Shown piece after piece: positions 44,133 through 52,802 of a DNA stretch of 64,000 nt. The notes below the pieces were generated by a model, which saw only the letters and a program-made list of their open reading frames with translations, had not been told where the DNA came from and did not search any database. Positions within the stretch are counted from its first letter, which is position 1; every line of letters begins with the position of its first letter. The DNA comes from Nitriliruptor sp040882055 (GTDB lineage Bacteria; Actinomycetota; Nitriliruptoria; Nitriliruptorales; Nitriliruptoraceae): assembly GCA_040882055.1 (NCBI GenBank), contig JBBECA010000051.1, forward strand, positions 47,870 to 111,869, given 5' to 3'. Both the position numbers and the translations under genes were made by a program.

Positions 44133-44744
44133 CTACGCGCCGACCTCGAAGCGCGCGAAGCGGGCGACCTCGAGCTTCTCGCCGACGACGGCCTGCACCT
44201 CGGAGATGGCCTGCGCGACGGTCTTGTCCGGGTCCATCACGAGCGGCTGGTTCAGCAGGACCCAGTCCTCGTAGACCTTCTTGACCTTGCCGTCGACGAT
44301 GCGCTCGACGATGTTCTCGGGCTTGCCCTGCTCGATCGCCTCCTTGCGGGCGAACTCCTTCTCCTTCTCGAGCAGGCCGGCATCGACCTGGTCCTCGGAG
44401 ACCACCAGCGGCTTGGCCGCGGCGATGTGGAGCGCGAGGTTGCGGGCCAGCGCCTTGACCTGGTCGGCCTTGGCGACGAAGTCGGTCTCGCACGAGAGCT
44501 GGAGGAGCACGCCGACGCGAGCGGGCATGCCGGGCGTCGGGGTGTGGGCGTAGGTGAAGACCAGACCCTCGGAAGCCGTGCGGTCGGCGGCGCGGGCGTC
44601 CATCTTGGCGCCGGTGCGCTCGCGGACGAGCTCGGCGGCCTTCTGGATGTCACCGTCGGCGTCGTCGAGGGCCTTCTTGCAGGCCATCATCGGGGCGTTG
44701 GTGAGCTCGCGCAGCTTCTTGACGTCAGCAGCGGAGACGGCCAC
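44133..44744 (-). CDS. tsf: elongation factor Ts
   Basis: 203 residues, the short form. It recycles EF-Tu. The N-terminal UBA-like SAADVKKLRELTNAPMMACK and the CETDFVAK core are typical. The GTG at 44744 was chosen because AAGGAGG lies 5 bases upstream; an ATG at 44762 would add six residues and lacks such a site. Between rpsB and pyrH. Confidence 0.97.
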   Translation of the reverse strand: MAVSAADVKKLRELTNAPMMACKKALDDADGDIQKAAELVRERTGAKMDARAADRTASEGLVFTYAHTPTPGMPARVGVLLQLSCETDFVAKADQVKALARNLALHIAAAKPLVVSEDQVDAGLLEKEKEFARKEAIEQGKPENIVERIVDGKVKKVYEDWVLLNQPLVMDPDKTVAQAISEVQAVVGEKLEVARFARFEVGA

Positions 44745-44808
44745 GGGGGCCTCCTTGTTCATCGTGATCGGTGGGCGCGGACGGCGACGCCGGCAGCGTG
44801 CGACGCAG

Positions 44809-44850
44809 CCGCGCGGACCGAGCTCGCGATCGAGCGTGCGGTCCGCGCGG
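44809..44850 (-). terminator. hairpin between rpsB and tsf
   Basis: CCGCGCGGACCG (44809-44820) and CGGTCCGCGCGG (44839-44850) form a perfect 12-bp stem with an 18-base loop. It starts 13 bases after the rpsB stop and lies 65 bases before tsf. It may lower tsf expression relative to rpsB or protect the rpsB 3' end. Confidence 0.65.
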
Positions 44851-44862
44851 CGGAGGATGACG

Positions 44863-45804
44863 TCAGCCGGCGGGCTGGTCGTCGCCCGCAGGGGTCTCGG
44901 CGGGAGCGGCCTCCGCCTCGGGCGCAGCCTCGGCCGGGGGCGGGGTCGCCTCGGGCTGGGCGGTGTTGCCGCCGGCGCGGTTGGCCTGCTCGGCCGCCTG
45001 CTGGCGTTCGAGCTCGATCTCCCACTCGGCCTTCGGCTCGGAGACCTCGAGCCCACCACCGGCGGACTGGGCGGCCTGCATGGCCTGGACGCGCAGCTCC
45101 TCGTCGGGCGAACGCGAGGCCCGCAGCAGCAGCCCGTCGGCGCAGGCGTCGGCGATGATGCGGGTCAGCAGCGCGGACGAACGGATCGCGTCGTCGTTGC
45201 CCGGGATCGGGAACTGGACGAGGTCCGGGTCGCAGTTGGTGTCGAGGATCCCGACCACGGGGATCTTGAGGCGGTTGGCCTCCTTGACCGCGATCTCCTC
45301 GATGACGGTGTCCACGACCCAGATGGCGTCGGGGAGCTTGCCCATCTCGCGGATGCCGCCGAGGTTCATCTGCAGCTTCTCGTGCTCACGACGCAGCTGC
45401 AGGACCTCCTTCTTGGGCAACAGCTCGAAGGTGCCCGAGGACTCCATCGCCTCGAGTTCCTTCAGACGCGCCACGCGGCCCTTCATGGTGGCGAAGTTGG
45501 TGAGCATCCCGCCCATCCACCGTTCCGTGACGTAGGGCATCCCGACGCGGGTGGCTTGCCACTCGATGGTCTCGCGGGCCTGCTTCTTGGTCCCGACGAA
45601 CAGGACGGTGCCACCCTTGGCGACCAGGTCCCGGGTGTGGGTGTACGCCTTCTCGATGTACCCGACGGTCTGCCGGATGTCGATGACGTAGATGCCGTTG
45701 CGCTCGCCGTAGATGAAGCGACGCATCTTGGGGTTCCACCGGCGGGTCTGGTGCCCGAAGTGGACGCCAGCTTCGAGCAACTGGCGCATGGTGACGACGG
45801 CCAT
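44863..45804 (-). CDS. rpsB: 30S ribosomal protein S2
   Basis: 313 residues. The core (about 1-235) has LLEAGVHFGHQTRRWNPKM and FVGTKKQA, as usual for S2. The final 75 residues are an Ala/Glu/Pro-rich tail, longer than in E. coli (241 residues total). ATG start, with AAGG upstream. It opens the rpsB-tsf-pyrH-frr unit. Confidence 0.97.
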   Translation of the reverse strand: MAVVTMRQLLEAGVHFGHQTRRWNPKMRRFIYGERNGIYVIDIRQTVGYIEKAYTHTRDLVAKGGTVLFVGTKKQARETIEWQATRVGMPYVTERWMGGMLTNFATMKGRVARLKELEAMESSGTFELLPKKEVLQLRREHEKLQMNLGGIREMGKLPDAIWVVDTVIEEIAVKEANRLKIPVVGILDTNCDPDLVQFPIPGNDDAIRSSALLTRIIADACADGLLLRASRSPDEELRVQAMQAAQSAGGGLEVSEPKAEWEIELERQQAAEQANRAGGNTAQPEATPPPAEAAPEAEAAPAETPAGDDQPAG

Positions 45805-45991
45805 GGATCGATCCTTGGGTTCGGTTGGGCCTCCGCCCGCGTCATCCGGGTGCGACCCACCCGTCGCGCGTCAGGCCGCGCGGGGGCACCGGGGTCGCCC
45901 GTCAGCGGGCGTGTGGAGTGAGGTTCTGGACGGAAGCGACGGGCCCGCCAGCGACCTCGATGAGGAGGGAGCGCGGACCCGTACGGGGCCG

Positions 45992-46021
45992 AGCGTACCG
46001 ACGTGGGCCACCGAGCGTCCA
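45992..46021 (-). promoter_or_regulatory. candidate rpsB promoter
   Basis: On the minus strand TGGACG (46016-46021) and TACGCT (45992-45997) are separated by 18 bases. Each fits the TTGACN / TANNNT consensus with at most one mismatch. The predicted rpsB leader is about 180 bases. It lies just after the upstream gene's stop at 46032. Confidence 0.45.
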
Positions 46022-46031
46022 CCGGCGTGCG

Positions 46032-47576
46032 TCACCAGCGGTTCGGACCCCCGACGAGCTGCTTGCCGACCTCCCACAGCCCGCGGGCGACGTCGTCGGC
46101 CGCGAGCGCCCGGCTGACGCCGATGACGGGTGAGAGTTCGACGAAGGCCCCGGTCCACCGCGCGAGGTCGGCGAACTCGTCGGTCGCCCACCCCACCTGC
46201 GGTGACGCACCGGTCACGGCCCGGCCCGCGAGGTGGTCGTGGACAGCGAGGTAGGTCGCCTCGGCTCCCGTGACGCTGCCGTGGCCGCCGGGCAGGACGA
46301 CCGGATGGCCGACCGAGCTGGCGTCGCTTCGGGCGACCACGAGGTCGCGCGAGCCCGCGATCTCGAGCACGTCGATGCCGAGGTCCGCGAGCCGGGAGGG
46401 GTCGCGCGCCGGCCCGTCGCGCCGTGCCGCCCCGTACCGCAACAGGGGCGCCGACCCGAACCCGATCCGATCGGCGCCCTCGACCCCGACCGCCTCGGCG
46501 AGCGTACGGAGGACCTCCGCCTGGTGGCCGAGCAGCGCGTCGTCCCCGACGGCGCGCAGCAGGTAGCCGATCCCGCTGCCACGGTGCGGGGTGGCGACCG
46601 TGATCAGCGACCCGATCGGCGGCAGGCCCGGATCGTCGGGATCGTGCCGGAAGGTCAGGTAGTGGGTGGCGACGTCCCCGCCCATCGAGTGTCCGAGCAG
46701 GTCGACCGGGCGGCCCGGTTGCGCCCGCTGCTGCGCACGCAGGTGCCGTTCGAGCAGCGCGGCGGCCTCGTCGATGGTCAGGTCGGTGTCGGTCCCGCCG
46801 TAGGGCAGCCCCCGGCAACCGGCCCCGGTGGGGGTGCAGCCGCGGTAGGACAGGTTCGAGCTGTCGTCCGCCCCGTAGCCGAGGTAACCCGCATCGAGCA
46901 CGGGGTGCGGCCCTTCGGTCCCGTACCCGGGGATCTGGACGAGGTGGTGGTGGTTCGGCGCCCGCGCGTAGCCGCGGTGGGCGGCGGCCGGACTGGACGG
47001 CGCGAACACCGCGAAACGGCTGCCGCCCGCGTACGGCGCGTAGGGCTCGACCACGAGGTGGCTGCCGCGCCAGCCACCCGGTCCGACCAGCGTCGGGCGG
47101 GGCAGCCGATCGGTCAGCAGCGAGAGCGGATCGATGTAGGTCGAACCGCGCCGGGCGCTCCAGTGCAGCCCCGGTTCGGGGTGGAGCGCATCGCCGTTGG
47201 TGCCCGTCGCGGTCCCGAGCACCTGTCCCCCGGTGACCGCCTGCCCGACCGCCAGCCGCGCGGAGCGCAGGTGCCCGTAGCTCGTGCGGACCCCGTCGGG
47301 GTGGGCGAGCGTCACCCACCGCCGACCGGCGACGAGACCCGCGAAGACGACCTCGCCTCCTGCTGCCGCACGGACGGGCTCGCCGGCCCGGACCGCGAGA
47401 TCGACGCCTCGGTGGCCGGTGGCGTACTCGTGTTCCGGGGGTTCGAAGCGGCGCAGGACGCGTCCCGGAGCCGGCGGTTCGTACGGCACGAACGGCGCCG
47501 CCTCGACGGGCAGGGGTCCGAGGACGAGGGCAGCGACGCACCAGAGGACCAGGAGGATGCGGGGCGGACGGTGCAC
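46032..47576 (-). CDS. secreted fusion of M23 (LytM-like) domain and alpha/beta-hydrolase
   Basis: 514 residues. A signal peptide (1-27) is followed by an M23 peptidase-like domain with His55 and Asp59 (GHRGVDL), His102 (SYGHL) and His138 in GLHWSAR, where the usual HxH has Gly at its first position. From about 205 a lipase-like alpha/beta-hydrolase follows, with GHSMGG (Ser297), SRDLVVA and PGGHGSVTG as probable Asp and His sites. A wall-binding or wall-cutting domain fused to an esterase is unusual. GTG start, with GGGAG upstream. It lies between whiG and rpsB. Confidence 0.85.
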   Translation of the reverse strand: MHRPPRILLVLWCVAALVLGPLPVEAAPFVPYEPPAPGRVLRRFEPPEHEYATGHRGVDLAVRAGEPVRAAAGGEVVFAGLVAGRRWVTLAHPDGVRTSYGHLRSARLAVGQAVTGGQVLGTATGTNGDALHPEPGLHWSARRGSTYIDPLSLLTDRLPRPTLVGPGGWRGSHLVVEPYAPYAGGSRFAVFAPSSPAAAHRGYARAPNHHHLVQIPGYGTEGPHPVLDAGYLGYGADDSSNLSYRGCTPTGAGCRGLPYGGTDTDLTIDEAAALLERHLRAQQRAQPGRPVDLLGHSMGGDVATHYLTFRHDPDDPGLPPIGSLITVATPHRGSGIGYLLRAVGDDALLGHQAEVLRTLAEAVGVEGADRIGFGSAPLLRYGAARRDGPARDPSRLADLGIDVLEIAGSRDLVVARSDASSVGHPVVLPGGHGSVTGAEATYLAVHDHLAGRAVTGASPQVGWATDEFADLARWTGAFVELSPVIGVSRALAADDVARGLWEVGKQLVGGPNRW

Positions 47577-47682
47577 GGGCAGCTCCCGGTCACCGCCCCC
47601 GGGACCGTTGACACGCCGAGGCTACGCCGCGTCCGGTCGCGTCAGCGGACCGCGTCCCGCCGTGCTGTGGACGAGGAGCCCG

Positions 47683-48444
47683 TCACCCGCCGATGCGCTC
47701 GAGGAGCTTGGAACGCAGCGAGAGCACGGCCTTGGTGTGGATCTGGCAGATGCGCGACTCGGTCACACCGAGCACGTCACCGACCTGGGACAAGGTCATA
47801 CCCTCGAAGTAGTACAGACCGAGGACGGTCTGTTCGCGCTCGGTCAGGCGCGTCATCGCGTGACGCAGGAGCTCCTTGGTCTCGATCTCGTCGTAAGAGT
47901 CCTCGGGCAACACCGTGTGGATGTCCTGGAGGGTGTCGACCAGCGAGATCCGGTCGCCCTCCCCGACGTCGAGCACCTCGTCGAGCGCAGCCATCGAGGT
48001 CATCGAGACCTTGGTGAGCGCCTCCTGCAGCTCGTCGACGCTCCACCCGAGCTCGGTGGCAAGCTCCTCGTCGGTGGGGCTGCGGCGCAGCTCCGACTCG
48101 AGCCGCTGCATGGCCACCTCGAGCTTGCGGGCCTTGGAGCGCACCGAGCGGGGCACCCAGTCGACCGAACGCAGCTCGTCGATGATCGCACCACGGATGC
48201 GGGTGATCGCGTAGGTCTCGAACTTGAAGCCCTTGTCGACGTCGAACTTCTCGATCGCATCCATCAGGCCGAAGATCCCGTAGGAGACGAGGTCGGCGTG
48301 TTCGACGTTGGCCGGCATGCCGACCGCCACACGGCCCGCCACGTACTTGACCAGCGGGGCGTAGTGGAGGATCAGCTGCTCGCGCGTGCCCTCATCCGGA
48401 GCGCGCGCGTACCGGTGCCACAGCGACTGGACGTCCCGCTCCAC
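47683..48444 (-). CDS. whiG: RNA polymerase sigma factor of the FliA/WhiG family
   Basis: 253 residues. Regions 2 and 4 are clear: LILHYAPLVKYVAGRVAVG, SYGIFGLMDAIEKFD and TYAITRIRGAIIDELR (region 2), and LTEREQTVLGLYYFEGMTLSQVGDVLGVTESRICQIH (region 4, given here in parts of the HTH). WhiG controls sporulation in Streptomyces and FliA controls motility; which applies here is unknown. I chose the GTG at 48444 with GGGAGG 4 bases upstream. An ATG at 48510 would add 22 residues. It follows xerC closely, the actinobacterial arrangement. Confidence 0.92.
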   Translation of the reverse strand: MERDVQSLWHRYARAPDEGTREQLILHYAPLVKYVAGRVAVGMPANVEHADLVSYGIFGLMDAIEKFDVDKGFKFETYAITRIRGAIIDELRSVDWVPRSVRSKARKLEVAMQRLESELRRSPTDEELATELGWSVDELQEALTKVSMTSMAALDEVLDVGEGDRISLVDTLQDIHTVLPEDSYDEIETKELLRHAMTRLTEREQTVLGLYYFEGMTLSQVGDVLGVTESRICQIHTKAVLSLRSKLLERIGG

Positions 48445-48511
48445 GGCACCTCCCGTCGCCTCGCGCGCACGCTCGGTGACCGTTCCCGAGGTCGCAGACG
48501 CTCGCGACATG

Positions 48512-49555
48512 CTAGCCACCGGCGGCGCCTCCCGAGCTGCGGCGAGCCCTCGGGTGGGCCGTGGCGTGGATCTCGCGCAGCCGCCCGCGTGAGAGGTGGG
48601 TGTAACGCTGGGTGGTGGCCAGCGAGCGGTGCCCGAGCACCTCCTGGACCTGCCGCACGTCCGCGCCACCCTCCAACAGGTGGGTCGCCGCCGTGTGACG
48701 CAGGGTGTGCGGGGTGACGTGCCCGACCCCCGCGGTCACCGCGGCGCGCTCGACGATGGTCCGCGCCTCGCGGGTGCTGAGCCGGCCGCCACGCACCCCG
48801 ACGAGGACCGCGTCCTGCGCCGTGGCCTCCGCCGCCGACGCGTCCGCGAGCAGCACCGGCCGCGCGGCACCGAGGTAGAGCCGCAGCGCGTCGACGGCGG
48901 GTTCGCCGAGCGGCACGATGCGTTGGGTGCCGCCCTTGCCGTCGAGGCGGACCTGGCGCTGGCGGAGGTCGAGCTCGCCGACGTCCAGCCCGCAGACCTC
49001 CCCGACACGGGCAGCGGCCGCGTACAACAGCTCGAGCAAGGCACGATCACGTCGCCCGACGGCCGAGGTCACGTCCGGCGCTTCGATCAGACGGACGACC
49101 TCGTCGACGCGCAGGACCCGTGGCAGATGGCGGCCGGGCGCGGGGCTCCGCAACCGCGACGCGACGTCGACGGTGACGATCCCCCGGTCGACGAGGAACG
49201 CGTTCCAGGTCCGCATCGTCGCGACGCGCCGCGCCAAGGTCGCTCGCGCGTAGCCACGCTCGGCCAGGGCGGCGAGGTAGCGCCGGAGGGTGAGCAGTTC
49301 GACCTCGGCGGGGTGATCGATCCCCCACCCGGCCAGCGTCCGAGCCAGATCGGTCACGTCGCGGCGGTAGGCGTCGACGGTGTTCTGCCGGCGGCCACGT
49401 TCGAGGGCGAGGTGCTCGACGAAGGCATCGAGCGCGGTCTGCCAGGCGGGCGGGAGGGGAGGAGCGTCCGCCCGCCGTGCCGCCGTCCCGGCTGAGGACG
49501 TCGCCGGAGGGGCGGGCGCCGCGGCCCGCGCCCCGGAGCTTCCGTCGTTCGGCAC
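48512..49555 (-). CDS. xerC: tyrosine recombinase XerC
   Basis: 347 residues. It resolves chromosome dimers at dif. A Pro/Ala-rich N-terminus (1-40) precedes the SAM-like core-binding domain and the catalytic domain: Arg in AARVGEVCGL, Lys in DGKGGTQR, HTLRH, His in LGHRSLATTQ and nucleophile Tyr in QRYTH. The N-terminal extension is longer than usual. The GTG at 49555 lies exactly 7 bases after a -10 box, which decides the start. A TTG at 49591 is part of the -35 element. Confidence 0.93.
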   Translation of the reverse strand: MPNDGSSGARAAAPAPPATSSAGTAARRADAPPLPPAWQTALDAFVEHLALERGRRQNTVDAYRRDVTDLARTLAGWGIDHPAEVELLTLRRYLAALAERGYARATLARRVATMRTWNAFLVDRGIVTVDVASRLRSPAPGRHLPRVLRVDEVVRLIEAPDVTSAVGRRDRALLELLYAAAARVGEVCGLDVGELDLRQRQVRLDGKGGTQRIVPLGEPAVDALRLYLGAARPVLLADASAAEATAQDAVLVGVRGGRLSTREARTIVERAAVTAGVGHVTPHTLRHTAATHLLEGGADVRQVQEVLGHRSLATTQRYTHLSRGRLREIHATAHPRARRSSGGAAGG

Positions 49556-49562
49556 GGTGCGG

Positions 49563-49591
49563 AGCCTGGTGCTCCGGTCGGCTCGTGTCAA
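49563..49591 (-). promoter_or_regulatory. xerC promoter, TTGACA-17-CAGGCT, leaderless
   Basis: A perfect -35 TTGACA (49586-49591) and a CAGGCT -10 (49563-49568) are 17 bases apart on the minus strand. Seven bases then separate the -10 from the GTG start of xerC, so transcription should begin at or next to the start codon. Confidence 0.75.
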
Positions 49592-49659
49592 GGGCTGTGG
49601 CTGCTGTTGTTACGGCGAGGGACGGCGATCCACGTGCCGACGCCATCCCTCGCCGGGCC

Positions 49660-50817
49660 TCACCGCGCGTCCGCGGCCCGCATCAGGAAGGTCGCCATCT
49701 GGGCCCGCGTGACCGGCGCGACAGGGACGAAGTTGCCCTCGGCGTTCCCGGCCGCGATACGGGCCTGCGCGACGGCACCGATCGCGCCGGCGTGGACGGA
49801 GTCCTCCGGGACGTCCGGGAAGTCCGACTCGACGTCCTCCAGGTCGAGGGCGTTGCGCAGGAACATCGCCATCTGCTCGCGCCGCACGGTCTGATCGGGC
49901 GCGAAGCTCCTCTCGCCCGTGCCCTGCGCGATGCCAGCGGCCACCACCGCACGGATGCCGGCCTCGTGCGGGTGCCCCTCGGGGACGTCGTCGAAGCCGT
50001 GCTCACCCTCGACCGGCAGCCCCATCGCCTTCTGCAGGAAGGTCGCCATCTGGCCGCGGGTGACCCCGCGGTCAGGGCAGTAGAGGAACGCGTCGCAGCC
50101 GGAGGTGACCCCCTTGAGGTCCACGAAGTCGATGCCCTCCGCGTGGGTGTGGCCGGCAGCCACGTCGTCGAACCCATCACCCGGTGCCCGGGGCGCGCGC
50201 TCGACCCGGCCGGGCAGGTCACCGCGTCGCTCCGCGTCCCGCAGGCTGTAGTAGGGGTTGATGCGGTTGGTGCCCTGCCGGTCGACGACCGCGTCGTCCT
50301 CGATCTCGAAGTGCAGGTGCGGCCACTCCGCCGAAGCGTTGCCCGAGTGGCCGAGGTAGCCGATGTGCTGGCCCCGTTCGACGACGCTGCCCTTACCGAT
50401 CCCCGGCGCGTACGCCTCGGACGCGGGTCCGTCCTGCCGACCGAGGTGGACGTAGTTGTACTCACGCCCGTCGTCGCCGGCGATCGAGATCATCCACCCG
50501 TAGTTCGGAAGCGAACCATCGAGGCCCGTGATCCAGGTCACACGGCCGCCGACCGCCGCGTGCACCGGGACGCCGTAGGCGCGCTGACCGCCGATGTCGG
50601 TGGCGCCGTGATCACCCCGCGATCGGCGACTCAGGTAGTCGTCGCTGTAGGTGGTCAGCCCGTCCGGGTCGTGGACCGGGAAGGTGATGTCGACGACCTG
50701 GTTCACGTCGTCGGACGCGGTCGCGGGGATCGGCGCGAAGCCCGCCACGAGGGCGGTGATCGCCACCACGAGCAGGGCCGTCCGCCCCAGGTCGCGGGCG
50801 TGGGTGGTGCTCGTCAC
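49660..50817 (-). CDS. secreted M23 peptidase with three SLH-type repeats
   Basis: 385 residues. A signal peptide (1-35) precedes an M23 domain: HGATD (zinc His and Asp), YVHLGR and WPHLHFEIED (HxH). Three SLH-like modules follow (about 215-385): FDDV...VTRGQMA, FDDV...VRREQMA and FPDV...VTRAQMA. The first carries a Cys pair (SGCDAFLYCP). It probably cuts cell-wall peptides and is held at the wall. The GTG at 50817 overlaps the stop of the GMC gene as GTGA. Confidence 0.92.
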   Translation of the reverse strand: MTSTTHARDLGRTALLVVAITALVAGFAPIPATASDDVNQVVDITFPVHDPDGLTTYSDDYLSRRSRGDHGATDIGGQRAYGVPVHAAVGGRVTWITGLDGSLPNYGWMISIAGDDGREYNYVHLGRQDGPASEAYAPGIGKGSVVERGQHIGYLGHSGNASAEWPHLHFEIEDDAVVDRQGTNRINPYYSLRDAERRGDLPGRVERAPRAPGDGFDDVAAGHTHAEGIDFVDLKGVTSGCDAFLYCPDRGVTRGQMATFLQKAMGLPVEGEHGFDDVPEGHPHEAGIRAVVAAGIAQGTGERSFAPDQTVRREQMAMFLRNALDLEDVESDFPDVPEDSVHAGAIGAVAQARIAAGNAEGNFVPVAPVTRAQMATFLMRAADAR

Positions 50818-52802
50818 GGGTGCCTCGAGGGATCGGCTGCAGTCGGATCACCGGCCGGTGAGGCGGTCGGTGGTGGCGGCCGGAGGACAGCAGACGCCGG
50901 CGGACGATGCCAGGAGGTCCGCCGGGGCCGCACACGGGGCCCGGCTCGGGAACTCCCCCTCGTATCGGCCGTCCTGGTCGCTGACTGGTGAGCGGGCGCG
51001 CCGGGCGCGCGGGCGCGTGTGCTCACCGCAGACCGGTCGCGAGGAGCCCTTCGGTCACCCGCGGGGTCGGTCGAGACCACCGGCGCCTCGCTGCCGACCC
51101 AGGGATCGAGCCCGAAGCGGTCGACCGCGATGCGTTCCGCGGTCCTGGTGGCGATGGCCTGGGTGGTCAGGGTGGGGTTCGGGCCCCCGAGGCCGTTGGG
51201 CAGCGCCGAGTTGTCCGCCACGTAGAGCCGCTGGACAGCACGTGACTCCCCGGTGTGCCAGAGGACCGAATCCCGGTCGCGGTGCCCCATGCGCATCGAG
51301 CTCTGGGCGTGCAGGATCAGCGGCGGCCAGTCGAGGCGCAGGACCCGCGTGGCGCCGGCGGCACGGATCAGTTCGGCGGCACGGTCGGCCAGGAACTCGC
51401 GGTTGGCACGGGTCCGCTTCGAGCGGGACCGCTTGTCGAAGACCACCTTCGGGATGGGGCCGTGCTCGTCGCCGGGCAGCGAGGACGGCACGACGCGGTT
51501 GCTGGCCTCGACGTCGTCGTCGGTCAGGGTGACGATGTTGATGAGGCGGTCGACGTCGGCGAGCACCTCCTTGAGCTCGTTGCCGATGGGGCGCCCCGTC
51601 TGGCCGTCCCACGCACCGGTGACGCCGCGGCCGTTGGTGTAGCTGCCCCGCACGCCACTGTCGGAGAACGTGGTCGCGAACGCCTGGAGGGCCGGGGGCA
51701 GACCCACGTGCTCGAGGCCGCCGCGGCCGGGGAAGTCCGCGCGCGAGGACGAGCCGGTCCCCCGCGACGAGCCGGTGTCGTGGTCGAACACGCCGAGGAT
51801 CCAGTCGAAGGCGTGATCGGTGAACCCGCGACCGACCCAGCCGTTCGGATCGGGGAGCTCGGAGTTCTGCCACAGTCGCGGCGTCTCCACGCAACCACCG
51901 GCGAGGACCACCACCTCGGCGTCCTCGCGGAACCGCTCGCCGGTCGTGCCGTCGCGCCAGCTGACCCCGGTCGCCACCGTCCGCCCGCGGCGCCGTTCGG
52001 TGTGGACGCGGGTCACGAAGCTGTCGGCCCGGAGGTCGACCGGCCGCCCACCCTCGCTCCAGCGATCGGCGGTGACCGCCATCGGCACGTAGGAGTTGTC
52101 GGTGGAACGCTTGGCACGCAGGTTGCGGGGCGCCTCGCGCGGGAGCACGCAGCCCTGGAAGCAGTAGCCGCACATGGTGCAGCCCTGCGCCTGGGGGAAG
52201 CGCAGCAGCTCACGCTCGGTGGTGCGGCCCGCCGTACCGCGTGGCTGCAGGATCGCGTTCGGCTGTGGCCGGTAGCTGTCCCCCGCCTGGTCGCGGCCAC
52301 GCAGCAGCGGCAACCCCATGCGTTGGGCTCCGCGGAAGAAGACCTCCTCCTTGGTGCCCATCGCCGCGGTCGCGACCGGCAGCGTCTCCTCGACCCACTC
52401 GTAGTAGGGCAGCAGCTCGCGGTAGGTGAACGGGAACGGGTGCGCGGTGTCGTAGGCGGAGGCGTCCGGACCGTCGTAGCCGAGGAAGGTGCCGGGCATC
52501 GCACGCAGCGAGTTGGCGTAGTAGTGCAGCGTCGTGCCGCCGATACCGGAGACCTGCCACAGGTGGGAGGCCTGCGGGAGCTCCCGGTACCACGCCGGCC
52601 GCTCGAAGCGGCCCGACGGTCCGACCCGGAGGTACCCGTCGACCTGGTTGTTGGCGTCGTTCTCGTACCGGGACCACTCCGCCGTCGGGTCAGCGTGCGC
52701 GGTGCCACCCTCGAGCAGGAGGACGTCGATGCCGCGCGCCGCGAGCTCCTTGGCGACGACCGGTCCCCCGGCACCGGCACCGACGACGATGACCTGTCTC
52801 AC
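50814..52802 (-). CDS. GMC-family FAD-dependent oxidoreductase, long C-terminal tail
   Basis: 662 residues. The FAD motif is VIVVGAGAGGPVVAKELAARG at the N-terminus; the C-terminal substrate part has ILHAQSSMRMG and GGPNPTLTTQAIATRTAERI. Four cysteines at 208, 211, 214 and 218 (CTMCGYCFQGC) form a compact cluster seen in some bacterial GMC enzymes. The fold ends near 575; the last 85 residues are Arg/Pro/Ala-rich with no fold and run into the next gene. The GTG at 52802 overlaps the small-subunit stop as GTGA. Substrate unknown. Confidence 0.9.
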   Translation of the reverse strand: MRQVIVVGAGAGGPVVAKELAARGIDVLLLEGGTAHADPTAEWSRYENDANNQVDGYLRVGPSGRFERPAWYRELPQASHLWQVSGIGGTTLHYYANSLRAMPGTFLGYDGPDASAYDTAHPFPFTYRELLPYYEWVEETLPVATAAMGTKEEVFFRGAQRMGLPLLRGRDQAGDSYRPQPNAILQPRGTAGRTTERELLRFPQAQGCTMCGYCFQGCVLPREAPRNLRAKRSTDNSYVPMAVTADRWSEGGRPVDLRADSFVTRVHTERRRGRTVATGVSWRDGTTGERFREDAEVVVLAGGCVETPRLWQNSELPDPNGWVGRGFTDHAFDWILGVFDHDTGSSRGTGSSSRADFPGRGGLEHVGLPPALQAFATTFSDSGVRGSYTNGRGVTGAWDGQTGRPIGNELKEVLADVDRLINIVTLTDDDVEASNRVVPSSLPGDEHGPIPKVVFDKRSRSKRTRANREFLADRAAELIRAAGATRVLRLDWPPLILHAQSSMRMGHRDRDSVLWHTGESRAVQRLYVADNSALPNGLGGPNPTLTTQAIATRTAERIAVDRFGLDPWVGSEAPVVSTDPAGDRRAPRDRSAVSTRARAPGAPAHQSATRTADTRGSSRAGPRVRPRRTSWHRPPASAVLRPPPPTASPAGDPTAADPSRHP

